A stretch of DNA of 64,000 bases from assembly GCA_009792885.1 (NCBI GenBank), contig WMCF01000006.1, positions 1,116,001-1,180,000 on the forward strand, written 5' to 3'. The position numbers were made by a program, and so were the translations under genes. Below, piece after piece: positions 25,788-39,074 of the stretch (position 1 is the stretch's first letter; each line of letters starts with the position of its first letter). The notes under the pieces are model-generated. The model saw nothing but the letters and a program-made list of their open reading frames with translations. It ran no database searches and was not told where the DNA came from. This DNA is from Eremophila alpestris peregrina. Its lineage: Eukaryota > Chordata > Aves > Passeriformes > Alaudidae.

Positions 25788-26149
25788 CTGTTGCCTGGAG
25801 AAAAGGAGGCTCAGGGGACACTTGATCACTCTCTACAGCTGCCTGAAAGGAGGCTGTAGCCAGGTGGGGTTTGGCCTCTTCTCCAAGGCAGCCAGAGAGA
25901 GGACAAGAGGCCATAGCCTCAAGCTGTGCCAGCAGAGGTCCAGGTTGGACATCAGGAAGAATTTATTCATGGCAAAGTTTGTCAGGCATTGCAATGGGCT
26001 GCCCATGAAGGTGGTGGACTCACTCTGCCTGGTTCAAGAAACAACTGGACGTGGCCCATAGTGCTATGGTTTAGTTGACAAGGTAGTAATAGGACTTGAT
26101 GATCTTGGAGGGCTTATTTAACCTAAATAATTCTGTGATTCTGTGATTC
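25788..26149 (+). mobile_element. CR1 LINE 3' fragment with octamer tail
   Basis: 5'-truncated CR1 in + orientation. It contains the 'ttgcctggagaaaaggaggctcagggg' block (starting TTGCCTGGAGAAAAGGAGGC), the 'ctcaagctgtgccag...ggttggacatcaggaagaa' block and the 'gggctgcccatgaaggtggtggactca' block. It ends with the CR1 signature ATTCTGTGATTCTGTGATT (near 26130-26148). The tail shows a genuine 3' end. An internal 135-codon frame begins before the element and is not a gene. Confidence 0.9.
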
Positions 26150-27936
26150 CCTTCCATTTGTACATCATATTTCTGCTTGAAAAATACACACATGGGCTTA
26201 CCTAAAATTTCCTGCGGACTCAGTCAATCAAGTTCTATCTCAGAATATCCAGTTCAAGTAGCCTGGTTACCCAGTTCAAATAGCCTTATTATCCAGTTCA
26301 AATAGCCTTGTTAAACAACAAGCTGACTACATGTTTTTCCCCCAAAATTAAAGGAATTTTCTTTTCTTTTTTTTTTATTTTTCTTTCCCCCTACTTATAA
26401 ATAATACCAAAACTCTAGGATATGAATCAGAAAGTATGAGGAAAAGGAACTGGCAGTTTTTTGAACACCCTTGTAACTTGAATTTAATTGACATGCTTTA
26501 AGATCCTCTTTGCTTAAGACAAGTCTTTTGTCCTTTAGCCTAATTCATGTTGTTGATTCACAAAACTGATCAGGACACATGATAGGTTTCATGCCTTATA
26601 TGTACAACAGCTTTACAGCAAAACATATTAAATGACCATGTAGATGCAGAACACCCAAAACTTTAAAGCAGCAACAATGAAATATCAGTGTATTATGTAT
26701 TCATCCTAGGACCCTCTTTTAGTTTGATAAATGAAAAAGAAATATTAAGATAATTTTTTTTATTGTTGCTTCCTCTGATTAAATTTACAGAATATTTCCC
26801 TACCTGCTGGCTGAAGATTGTTTTTGCTGCATTCTTATTCTATGTGCAGTAATCAACCAAGGTCAAGGTAATGAAAGTAGGTGTATAAATGCTAGTGTTC
26901 TATGAAAACATACAGAAGACTATCTTTAGAGGCCTAAGTAGACTGTATCTTGTAACTTTCACAGATACTGAAGTATTAATATTATCTTGCAGTTCAAGAT
27001 ATTTTTTACCACAAACCACATTTCTTTACCACAAGATACTTTTTACCACAAACTCTTGCAATTGCAAAATGTGTATTTCCCCTACCAGCAGTCTTCTTTG
27101 GCTGGAATGAGCAAACAGAACCAATGTAATTATATCTGGGTCAAAAAAATATCAATGTATGAGCTGGTCATTGATTCAAAGAGAATCTCAGCCCAGTTTT
27201 GGCAATTAACCAAGTTTTCTCCAACACTGTTATAGTTTAGAGAGGACTGTCCCTGATGTTGTTAAACTGTTAGCACTGTCCACTCTGTTGCTAAATGAGG
27301 AAATACAAGCTTATGAAAGTGCTACAGTATTTATAACCTCCTGTTACAGAGCCAGAACAAGTCAGCAAACACTGTTCTTAAAGCCCTGTTGACATTATCA
27401 GTGTTGTTAGTGCAGAAAAAAAAACCACGAAAGAAACAAAGCCAGCTTGGCCAGTGCTTTATCTCACTCCTCTGCCAAGTGGAACAGTCTAGAAGCAACA
27501 GGAACCAAAACTTATATTCAGGCTTCTAAGCAGACAGCAGAGTACTGGTCATGGGGAAAGTGTGGGTTTATATTTAATACATTGTAATATTCCTGTTACC
27601 ACTAATCTGTGGGCAAGTAAGCTGTCAAAAAGCAGGAGAAGACTTCTTAAAGTAATATTTGTTTCTGTACAAACTTATGAGATTTTTTTTTTTTTGGTGC
27701 TGTTTATATGGTGACTGTTACCAGCTTTTCCTCCATTCCTGGTAGGTGCCAGGAGCTAGGCCATGCTTGTATCACTTGGCTTCTGTGCGTGTGTGTGGTG
27801 TACAAGACAGTCCCATTCATCTCACCAGCCAGCAGCAGAAGGGATGTCTTTTCTGTGGCACTTCTTTTAATATCAGTGATAAAATATTACGTGTGTTTGG
27901 ACTAGATATAAAGAAATTTTTTTTTTTTTTTTGCAA
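26150..27936. other. Intergenic DNA, no gene seen
   Basis: AT-rich sequence between two + strand CR1 fragments. It holds the 22-bp minisatellite at 26249-26314 and oligo-T runs near 26369, 27679 and 27917. The last one directly precedes the next CR1. Confidence 0.6.
26249..26314. repeat. 22-bp minisatellite, three units
   Basis: Three head-to-tail 22-bp units start at 26249, 26271 and 26293. Each opens CCAGTTCAA(A/G)TAGCCT. Units 2 and 3 are closest to each other, and unit 1 differs at several sites. Confidence 0.9.
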
Positions 27937-28130
27937 GGAGGGTAGTAAAAAGACTGGAACAGGTTGCTCAGAGAGATGGGAGAAGCCCTCATCCCTGGAA
28001 ATATTTGAGGTTGGATTAGATGAGATGCTGAGCAATCTGATCTAGTTGAAGATATCCCTGCTGAGAGTATGGGGGTTTAGGCTGGATGACCTTTAAGGTT
28101 CCTTCAACCCAAATTATTCTACAATTCTAT
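27937..28130 (+). mobile_element. CR1 LINE 3' fragment
   Basis: Short, strongly 5'-truncated CR1 in + orientation. It carries 'actggaacaggttgctcagagag', the 'ccctggaaatatttgaggttggatt' block and 'ggctggatgacctttaaggttccttc', and ends in a degenerate octamer tail (ATTATTCTACAATTCTAT). It starts straight after an oligo-T run. Confidence 0.85.
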
Positions 28131-31100
28131 ATTTGCAAGTAACATCCATGCTATCTCCATCTGCTTATGCTACAATACTAGTTAGAATAATATGTTGCTG
28201 CTGCTGGGAAGTGGAGAAAACAGTGAAGTGTGAGCAGTATGTATAACTCTCATGTTTATGAGCAGACACATCACCAAAAGGGTGTATGCCAAGGGCTGAC
28301 CTGAAAAGAAAAAGATATATAGAAGAGGCAGAAAGCAATATACCTACTGACATTTGGTAACATAAACGTTGCAGTTTTTACCTTAGTGTCTAGTATTTCT
28401 CTTTCATCTCTCTGTTGTAAAAGGAAGGAAAAAAAATTATTCCCTGTCATTAAGAGAATCCGGAGCCCAGTGAGATTTATGATCCATTTTCTCAAGCACT
28501 CTTCTCACATACTTTCCTTATCATTTCCTGCTCAGAATACCTGAGGTTTTGCAAATCACTATTAGTGCCTGAAAAATTCCACTGAAGTTAAGGCAGTCAG
28601 GGGTAGTTGCTGAATGCTGATGCAAAGGGCTGCCTGTCTGGGTGGAAAAAAAGCACCACCCAGAAGATCAGGTAAAAGACAAAGAAGAAAAGGAAAAAAC
28701 ATTTTCACCCCCTCAGAAGAAGGTAGAAAAAGGACAGAATTACAGTTACCACAGCAAACTTGTTAGTAGTAGGAGTTTTCTATCTTTAGTAAGTACCAGC
28801 ATTAATGCCAAAATACTCTCCAGTCCCTATTTCCCTTTCTACAAAATCCAGTCACGTTTTCCAGTCATGATACTGATGTTTTGGCAGACTCAGAAGGCAT
28901 GACCTGGTTAACAGCAGTCAGAATGCTTTGTGTCATTCTGCATCTCAAAATGGAGTGAAAATATAAGTGACCTGGACTGACTGGCAAAAAAATAGGAAAG
29001 TGGGGATGGGTGATTTGATTTCTATCTGTGTAACGCTCCATTAAGAAAGCAGAATGTTTCATTGTATGTATACTGCCTATCCCACTTCCAAAGCAATCAG
29101 CATTGCTTTTACTTGCAAATATGTACCTTGCAAATATTTATAACTTTATTTCCTACCCACCTGTCTTATTCAATCTCTCAGTTATTGTTATCAGATCCAA
29201 AGGCCTTGGAAGACAAAGTTGCCATCAAGAAACTCAGAAAACAGCACCTCAAACACAGCAGCTGAACAAATACTCTGTCTTTTGATCTAAGAAGTACCTC
29301 ACACATTTCAGTGAATGAAGGTTCCCCAGAAAATTCCAGCCTCTAAAATTACAAAATGTAGCCTACCAAGAGATCTAAATTGTAAACATAATGGAGCCTG
29401 ATCATTTCTTTTTTCCTCATATATGAATAAGACAAGGGCTTATAATTTTTCTAGTTGGTGAAAATGAACGAGGGCACCATCCATACTTTGCGTGTGTGTC
29501 CATATTGTGTATAAGCATATGGAGGTACCACTACAGCTTGTGCAGGTGTAATAAAAATAGCACAACCTATCCAACTCATACCAATAGTACTGAAGACAGT
29601 AATGGCTGCCAAGATGACTAAAGTTAGTTTTATCTCTGATTAAGTTCTGTTGAGTACATCAGGACTTCACTTCAACGTTTATATGTTGTTTACACTGAAG
29701 AACACTAGATGAAGTCTGTTCCTTTAGAGTGCAGTACTAATTCCTGGACTCACACATGGTCTGGCAGTGAAGAATTAAAACCTAGAAGCAGACAGGCCAA
29801 AGCTTTTCCAGATAATGCTGCTGACACCCAGGAGAGACCCTGAGCCCTACTCCCTTGGCTCTGATAGTCTCCCATCTTTTCTTCTCAATTTCTAAAACTA
29901 TATGTAATTCCTGTGGGGCACCAGGCAAGTCCTGGGAGGGCTTATGACCTTGAGCTTCATGATGATGGAACTGGTGACATTCCGAAAGAGCCGGGCTGCT
30001 CCTGGAGGCAGAGAATTGCATTTGCCTGGTGCTACACCCCTGCCCACATGCATAAATATCAAGTGAGCTGAGCTCACTGAGTCCTGTCCTTAGATCTGAT
30101 GGATGGTTGTATAGTATTACAGCTGCTGCTCACAGCACACTGTGAAATGTGTAAAGACTAATGATATGTTCAAAAAGAAAGAAAGTAAAAGCATAATATC
30201 AACCCTAAATAAATATAAATAAATATAAAAAAAATAAACACCAAAGCAAAGCCATATCATAAAGACTGTGTCTTTTGCATACTTCAATCTTACTTCTATA
30301 ACAAATGAGAGATGAGGGTAAGAACAGATGTATTTGCTTTGCCACACAGTAGTTTCTTTAACATTTGAGCCTGTGCAATTACAGACCTACAACCAGGTCA
30401 TGACACTTATCAGATGCGAGGATATGAGTCATCTGAGACTTACGGAAAAGATGCTGAAAGCAGAAGATCCTTAATTTGGTCAAATACACAAATGGAAAAA
30501 AACCCAAACAAACTAATGACTCCTAATCTACCTTTCTCAGATTCAAAACCAGAAAATGTGACAGGCTCATTTTATCTTATCAATATGTAAAACACCTTCA
30601 TACTTTCATAATTACACACACATGGACAGACTGCAAAACCAGCTATAGCTGACATTTGTTGAGCTGATGACTTCCACCGTTTCTGCTGTGAGCATAATTT
30701 AATTTGTTCATTTTATGACTTTTGTCTACAGCTCTAACCAGGTTATTTTTCAAGGCTAACAAAATAAGGGCAATAGTAAATTGCAAAAACATTTAATCTC
30801 TAGCCTTTGGAAGGTCTTACTGTGCACAAGATATACATGTAAATGAGGAATTTTGAAAGTTGATGTGCATCAGCTGATATTACACATTTTTGAAACCTGA
30901 AGAATTTGGCACATTGCTTTTGGGTGTATTTTGACCAAATCTCTAGCAAGAAGAGGTTCTCTTGGCTTTGTGGGAACTGAGGCCCAGACAGTAGTTCTCA
31001 TAACTAAGCTGTTTTATGGACACAACTGAGGTGAAGCAGTTTGCATAAAACATAATACTGCCCTTATTTTGGATTTATTGTTAGCAATAAAGTCCTTACA

Positions 31101-33331
31101 GATAACTTAAGATTTTATAAATGAGAAAACACATCCAGTTCTGTAATATGCCTACCGATCTTCTATATGTGCTGTCTCAGTCTGTGAATAAAATAGTTTT
31201 TCCTCAGTGGCATCTGTCATGTGCTGTTGAAAGCTAAAAGAAGTTCAGTTCTCTAATGCAGAACTTGACCGACCAAAGTGTGCAACAGCAAAACCAGATC
31301 ATCTGTACAAAGGAACAAAAGAGGAAAAAAATTCCAACTATTTCCTTTGGCAAGAGAAGGGAAAGGAGAACTAAACTGCCTGCTGTTAAGCCACTTAAAG
31401 TTCTCAGATACTAGCATTAAAAAAGGAAAAGTTTCATATAATATTTCTTCACTTTGTGAGCAACTTATAAATCAAATTTTAGAGGCAGTAAACATTTAAA
31501 AAGTCTGAGAACCTATTTAAGAAGAAGTTTAATTATTTAGCAATACTATTCAGTTATTTGCCCAACCATCTATTTCCTGATCGGATATTTGAGATACCTT
31601 TTTAGTGGATGTCTCAGAATCGTCAGTGTAACTTTTAAAAAGAAAAACTGTAATAGAACACTAAGGAGGAAAAACACCCTGGATAATTTATACCATAAAT
31701 AATTCTGTAAACTCCCAGATTCATCAATCACAAATTAATTAATTAATCTGGTGGCTAAATTCTCCCCTTAATTACAGAATTTTAATTTGTTACTTTTGCA
31801 GCACTTTTCCATCGTAGTAAAGGAAAGAGGAGTGAACTTTCTTGCCACTCCTTCTGCCAGTCAAAGGCTCATTATCTTTTTCTCATTCAGAAAGGCAGGA
31901 AAACCAGCTCCATTAATATTATCAGTGGGCCTCATTCTCCCAGAAAAAGCATCATCAGCATCTGGATGGCTCACAGATTCCAATCAATAGAGAGCGCGAC
32001 CAGAGCTTTTGGGTTCACCCAAGTAACTAGACACAGCCAGCAGAATTTAACTGAGCAACATCCATCCTGATGCCAGAAAGAACAGATCTTTCTGGTTTGC
32101 ATTGATGGACCTGTTTCCCTTTGATATCTTGAGTTCTATCTTCCCCCCTCTATTAGATATACACCTACTCTTGTATAATACTTCTTGACAGAAAATAGAA
32201 TGCTGCTTTTTTCTAGAGTCCTAATATATGACATGTATTATTGAAAATTCTAATTTGATTTTTTACTTGGAAATATTTTTGAATAAAATTAAGCACTCAG
32301 TACTTCTTACTTTTTTGTGGATGACAGAATCAAAGGAGCAGTAAAAATCCCCTATAGCCAGTGACTAGTTTCAAAGACACAAAGGCAAACAAAAAAGTAA
32401 TATATTTACAAATGTGCAAATGTATATAAATGCTGCATGTTTGGAGACATGTCCAGGTGAGAATCACAGAGTATAGACTCAATGAAGGAGGCACTTGATT
32501 AACCTGGGACATCAGAATGACAAATAATGAGGCTGAACCAGAAGATGCTAATGCGAAAATATCAGGAACAGATTTCTACATCAGAACAATGCCCCATTAT
32601 TAAACATAACATAATCAGCCTAATACAACTTTGAAGTGAAATAAAGTTTCTGCGGACAACTCTGTTTTAAGGACAACTTTTCACAATATTCTTAAATCCC
32701 AAAATCACCAGGAAGCCTATGAATGGCTTTAGTATCTTGCACTGCATCAAAACCTGCCGTGGAATGTTTGCTAGTCCTGGTTTCTGAGTGCTTCTGTGTC
32801 TCCCTCTCTGTCCACCTTGCTGCTGCTGTTCCAGCAAGAAGGGTACAGGTGAGTCATGTACACAGACAGTTTCATCCTGACATGACCTCAGGGTGTATTT
32901 CAGGAGCACAAAAAACATGGAATATTATTCTGGGCCCCACAGGTTAGGTGTATCTTGACTGATCAGCTGATCAACATTTCACAATAGCCTGATACAATTC
33001 CTTCTATCTGATAATTTGGATGCTGTGGTCTGTGCTGTGGACTTGGCACAAAACGTGTCAGCTGAAGTAAGAGAAGTGTGATGGCATTAGACAAATCTTG
33101 TATAGATTCTCCATTAGAGTGATACTGTAAAAATTGCATTTTTAGTGTATCCCAGTCTACTCAAACTAGATTATATAGCTGTATATATGGCATAAATAAT
33201 TTTAATAAATTAAATATGATTAAATAGTCACATAATATAATCCCTTTAAATAAGAACGTGCTTTATCTCTTTTCAAGTGTATCTTATAGCCATCCCCCTG
33301 TAGGTTCCCTGTTCAGGCAATTACAGAAACA
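28131..33331. other. Intergenic DNA, no gene seen
   Basis: About 5.2 kb of AT-rich sequence. A GC-richer patch at about 29780-30060 gives a 79-codon minus frame without recognisable features. No splice-bounded conserved exon, RNA gene or well-defined repeat was recognised. Confidence 0.55.
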
Positions 33332-33851
33332 GGATCACAGAATAATTTAGGAAGCTGCCTAATCTGAGGTCCTCAAGTGGTCTCGAGGAAGAACACACTG
33401 CCTCTCAGAGAAAATATTCAGTATTTAAAAACTAAAAATTCTAACTGGAATTTTCCAGGTTCCTCTCTTCCTATTGCTGTGCACCTCCAAGAGGAGACTA
33501 ACTCCTTGATATCCTCTGATCAGGTAATTGTTAACAGCAATAATTTTTGTCCCTTGGAGTCTCTTTTTCAGGCTGAACAACCATGAGTTGCTCAGTCTCT
33601 TCTTGTTAGTCCCGTGCTCTGGCTCCCTGACCACTAGTGGCCTCCACGAGTCTCAGTCCAGCACATCCATGTCTTGTACTGGGGAGGCCAGAACTGGGAA
33701 CAGCATTCCAGATGTATCCCATGAGTGATACAAGAGAAGTGACAGGGTGATTTCCTGTACCCGCTGGCTGCGCTCTCATACAGCCCAAGGTGACGTTGGC
33801 TTTCCTTGCTCTAGGGACAGTATATTCCATGAAGACCATAGCAGTCACAGC
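33332..33851 (-). mobile_element. CR1 LINE fragment, old and diverged
   Basis: Minus-strand CR1. In the + sequence it starts with the complement of the 3' tail (ATCACAGAAT, 33333) and the 'tctgaggtcctcaag' block. It then shows 'ctttttcaggctgaacaacc', 'ccagaactgggaacagcattccagatg' and 'cagcccaaggtgacgttggctttccttgct', in the order expected. Divergence is high, so the copy is older than the one at 38340. Confidence 0.8.
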
Positions 33852-36800
33852 TTTTTGTTTTGTTTTGTGTAGCCTTGGGTTTGGTTTTAGTTAATCAAAG
33901 CACCTTCCTGTTTTTTTTGTCATATATTTATCCCTGCCCAAGAGTTTACAAGAGTTGAGATGGGTCTTTTCACATGATGACATCAAAGACATTTAGAAGG
34001 CTTTCTAGTTTGCTCAGGACAGACAGAGAGAGTACATTTCTATTTATTACTTCAAATAGATGTTTCTTATTGAATATTTCTGGTTCTGTAATTTGAGCAG
34101 GCGTTTCCTGTATCTCAGTCTACACCTTCAATGCTCAGTATGTTCTATTCAAAATTTCAGACTGGCTACCAGGGGTTTTTTTTCCCTCTTTTTTTTTTTT
34201 TTTCCCCTTCTGGGAAATAAAACATATAGGAATTTTTAAGATTAGAATAATCCACTCGTACAATAATTCAAAAAGGAAGAAAAATAATTTCCATTCCAGT
34301 ACATCTATTTTTTCAACATTGTGACCCCTGCCACATCATCACTTGTCTATGAGTTGTGTTTCCATAACCAGCAGGCTGCTTTTCCACCTCTCCTAATGGG
34401 TGAACTGTAACAAAGGCTTTACTCTTTGAAACACTTAAAATCAAAAGGCATACACAACCTCCAACCAAGATTTGGGTGATTTTATTGAGATTAACTTTGA
34501 GACAATTGTCTTTGATGAGAAAGTTCAGTTTCCAGTCAGATTAACTTCTTACCTTTTTAAAATGACATGGTCAGTCTAAGAAAAAAATATTGTCACCTCA
34601 CAATTTTCACAGAATATTTTAAGTTCAAAACTCAGACCATGGTCTACACGGAACCATCACTAGACTGGAAAAATAACAAGGAAAAACTCAGTCTGCTTCC
34701 TTTGCTGCATTTCCTTATTCATATGATAGGCTAAATTACATCTTCATTACTTGCTCCTTGTCCTCATAGTTCTTGCATTCTTCATTGTAGGTGGCCTCAG
34801 AGTGATAATTATATAAAAATCAACTGCCAGACTTAATTCATATTTTTAATTTTTTCCTGAAAAATTATTTTGATACTCCTGTTCAGGTTCCTATGTCACA
34901 TCTTAATATCAGTCATTATTTTAAAAAGGTAACAACTGCTGCTTTTGTATGGGTCAGGGCAGCAGTTCTAGTGCTGTGACCTGGTTCTTATTTGGGTAAT
35001 TGCATTCTGTTCTATTTGAAAGCTTTTTAATGTTCTGGTGAAATGGAACATTCTTCATATCCTTTCAGAACAACTGCTAATGCTTTGGAGCATTTACTGG
35101 CTGAGTCTTATACCAGAGACAGAAACCTTTTCTGAGGAGAGAAGTCCTGCATTAGTAACAGACAGCATGATGAATATATCAGTCTACAAGAGGCATCTAA
35201 ATATGTCAGGATCATTTTCTGCTTTAAGATTGAATTTGCATTTATGATTTGTTGACTCAAAAACTGCTTTTGCTTTGATTTCATAATGATGCCTAAAACA
35301 CAGAACTGTGGCTCCAATTCAGGTTTCCTTTAGGATCAGACATGGTGGTTTTTGTCATATTCATTTTCCCTGTTTGTTTGTGAAAGGATGAATACAACAA
35401 GGCACATGAAAAAATAAAATAATTTGTAAACATCACACATTAACCTGGAAATCCCAACATTCATTTGCTGGAATACGGATAATTTCTGATAACTGTCATA
35501 TCAAAGGCATCAGTCTCTCATTATGCTTTGTATTTTCCATCTCCTGTGACAGAGCACCTTCACCCAAATACACTGTTGATCATTTTTCATCACTTAAAAA
35601 TCAGGACTAAGCCCTGTGTTTTGAAAGACTGGAGGAAGACGATTGAACTGAGAAAGCAAACACACTAAAGAGACTGAACAAATATAACACTTGGCAGAAT
35701 GTTCATGCAATAAAAGCCAGAGGTAAAAAAACAAAGGAAAATATATTATTTACTGATTTTATAAATGTACAAATAAAATAATAGAAATGAAGTCAAATAA
35801 GAAAAGCTGGATTTATAGTTTTAACCTTAAATGATCCGTCTTTTGCTAGTAGATTTTAACAAACTCATTTTGTGTATACTACTCATAATATTCTGTCTCT
35901 GGGCCAAAGAGGAAAATTTTCCCTTAGCACTGAGAGGAATGATACAGTTTGGACATCACTGGGCGGGGTCATGATATTAAGAATATTCCTTAAATCCATA
36001 ATAATTATTTGGGGCACTTTAATACATGAATATGATTTACATTAAATTGTATATGAACATTTCTAATATACAGGTTTGTAAAATATATTATTTATAAAAT
36101 GCTATAAAATGCAAGAACATTTTTATATTTAAATAATTTATTCTCCTCCACTTTTTTTTTGCTGATGACTTCCAATAGCTCAGAACAAGTGTCCTATTCA
36201 TTTGTTGATGGTACTGCAATAAAAACTGAACTTGCACACTATTTCAGACCATATTTCTATCTAATCTCTCTGTTCAGATTTTCAGGCTAACATTAGCAGA
36301 TTTGTGGCACTCTACTTGTCAGAAATATTGCAGGAGCCTAGAGGTTCTGGTTTAACATGAGATTTGTTGGGTATAAGTTATGCAAAAGAATAGGATGAAC
36401 AGATTATGATAAAACAAAGCCAGCCAGGTTTCTGTCTCTGCAGCAGGAGCACCCACGAGTACCCAAAATGTAACCATGGCATTGGTGGTGCTGCCAGGTC
36501 TTCTCCTTCCTGTGCATCACCTCCTTGATCCCTCCTGCCACCAGCTGCCACCATTCTGGTAACCTTGTTCCTACCTCACTGATCTACTTTTCCATGAGCA
36601 GTGATAGTATTTTTTTTTTAGTTTCATGGCAAAGAGCCCCACAGTTAGCAGCACATTATGCAATTTTTTTTTTGTTTTAGATTTCCCTATCTGTGCACTG
36701 GCCCTCCAAAGTGAAAATCTAGCTATCATTTTTTAGCCTAAGGCTAGCAGAAGTCAAAAGAAAATCACACCCTACAATATCCCTGTAAGCTGTGTTATGG

Positions 36801-38339
36801 CCAGAATTTCTAAGGCTGTTTATTTTGAAATTCATTTTAGAAGAGAGTGATTAACAGCCGTAGCAAGCCTCTGTCTTCCTCTAGGGTTGTATTAAGTGAA
36901 CATATCCCTGACATGTATCTCTATTTCTAGAGCAAACTGCACTATGATCTTAACATTTGTCTTTTGTTTAGATGACTTTAACTCAATATCATTTTCTGTG
37001 AGAGGTTTTAAAGACATCTTTTTTTCCTCTTAAATACTTAACAAAGAACTGAGGCCTCTGATCAGTAACAGGCACCTCTAAGAGTGAACACAGCACCAGC
37101 AATTACCCATAACAACAGAACTAACAAGACTATCTGACAAAGGAATATTTTACCCACAGCTTGTCAAAACCAGCACAAGAAAGTCTGTGCCCTTTATTGA
37201 CACGAATAAATTTGCTTCTTTGGAGTTAGCATAAAGCATAGGGAACCATGTCTCTTATGTTTTTCCATGTTGTTAAGGGACTCATCTGCAAATTGTCATT
37301 TTGGGTGAACATGAAAATAGGCTGTAAAATAGGTGTAATTTGAAGGTTTTACTCTGTGGCAAATTAGTCCAGGTTTCATTCCAGTTTAGTTTAGACAGCC
37401 TTCACACCTTATAGAAGACCCAATTTAATTAAAGTGGTGACATCTTATTTTTCATATTCTGGTCAAGTTTCATTATTGATTTAATTTATAAATGGTACGT
37501 AGTAGTGTTAAATTTCAGTGATGAAATTTAATTTTCTCTGATTCATTTAAGAAATGGAGCAATCATGATCCTGCAGAGGTGTATCTTCACTTCCTGCTGT
37601 TTAACATTCCACATCCAAATCAGTGCCTAGCAGGCTTTTTTGAATTCAATAATGAGTAAGAAAGTAAAATCTGATGAGGTTTAAGTACAATGTTTGCATG
37701 ACAAATCTCCAGTTGTGGGTTAATTGACAATACTTTTCTGCTCTCGATTCAGAGTCATGCTTCCTTTCCCAAAAATTCAGAACAAGTTATCCCTTTTCAG
37801 TCAATCAGATGTGAAGTATTGTTTTTGTCTGACACTTTGACAGCAGTTTACTATTTAGACGTATCCAGATCCAAAAATTGTGACAGTCCTCTGGGCTTCC
37901 TAGGAAAAAAATGACCTGGCATTTATTACCCTCCAGTAACACACTTAACGGGAACTTTTGTACTGGGACAATTAAAGAATATTGGTCCCTTGACAGTTTT
38001 TAAGCTATTTCTTCACTGGATCTCATTTAGCTGTGCTGATTGATAGCATTCAAGTATCTGATGCAAAATTCAGAGTCTCGTATTCCAGTTCTTTAATGCC
38101 TGACTGATTGACAAACCACTGGCAATACTTTGAGTAGATTTTACTGTTATACAGCTTCTGGACAGAACTGAACCTTTCAAAAGGTGAAGGACTTCTGCCT
38201 CAGTCTTTGCTTAATTTTAACATCACAGGACACCTTCCTTTGCAGTTTGGCATTTCTACCCAGAATTGCCAAACACATGGACACCTTCACAGATAATCCT
38301 CATACATTGCATCCATTGTTCACCACACAGTTACATTTT
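33852..38339. other. Intergenic DNA, no gene seen
   Basis: About 4.5 kb of AT-rich DNA with oligo-T runs (about 34176-34203, 36610, 36666). Nothing in any frame resembles a host protein. A GC-richer patch near 36420-36600 was not identified. Confidence 0.6.
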
Positions 38340-39074
38340 TCACAGAATAACAGAAGGAGTCAAGTTGGCAGGGACCACAGCGGGTCATCTGCTCCAACCT
38401 CCTCGCTCAAGCAGGGCCATCCTTGAGCACAGGACACAGGATTGTGTCCAGATGATTATTGATTATCTCCAGTGAGGGAGACTCTCCAACCACTCTGGTC
38501 AAACTCTTCTAGGGCTCAGTCTTGTTCAGGTGGAATTCCTGTGCATCAGTTTCTTCCTGTTGCCTCTTGTCCTATTGCTTGGTACCACTGAGAAGAGCCT
38601 GGCTCCACCTCTTGGCACCCTCCCTTCAGGTACTTGTATACATTGATGAGGTCCCTTCTCAAGTGTCTCTTCTTGAGGCTGAACAGACCCAGCTCCCTCA
38701 GCCCATCCTTGTAAGGGGAGATGCTCCAGAGCCCTCATCACCTTTTCCACTGTCCACAAGACCTGCTCCAGGAGCTCCATGTCTCTGTTGTGCAGAGGAG
38801 CCCAGAACTGGACACAGCACTCCAGATGTGCCTCCCCAGGGCAGAGCAGAGGGGCAGGATCTCCTCCCTTGACCTGCTGGCACTGCTCTTCCTGATGCAC
38901 CCCAGGATCCCTCTGGCCTTCCTGGACACGAGGACACTGCTGGCTCATGGACAGCTCATTGTCCACCAGGACCCCAGGTCCTTCTCTGCAGAGCTCCTTT
39001 CCAGCAGGTCAGCCCTCAGCCTGTGCTGGTGCCTGGGGTTGTTCTTCTCCAGGACCCTGCATTTGCCTTTGTTC
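38340..39074 (-). mobile_element. CR1 LINE fragment, well preserved
   Basis: Minus-strand CR1 of about 735 bp with all the common 3' blocks. In the + sequence these are TCACAGAATAACAGAAGGAG (tail side), then 'ctccaacctcctcgctcaagcagggcc', 'gaggtcccttctcaagtgtctcttct', 'cccagaactggacacagcactccagatgtg', and finally 'ttctccaggaccctgcatttgcc'. It is the least diverged minus copy in the window. Long frames here on both strands (up to 151 codons) come from the decayed reverse transcriptase/3' region and overlap each other; none is a working gene. Confidence 0.9.
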
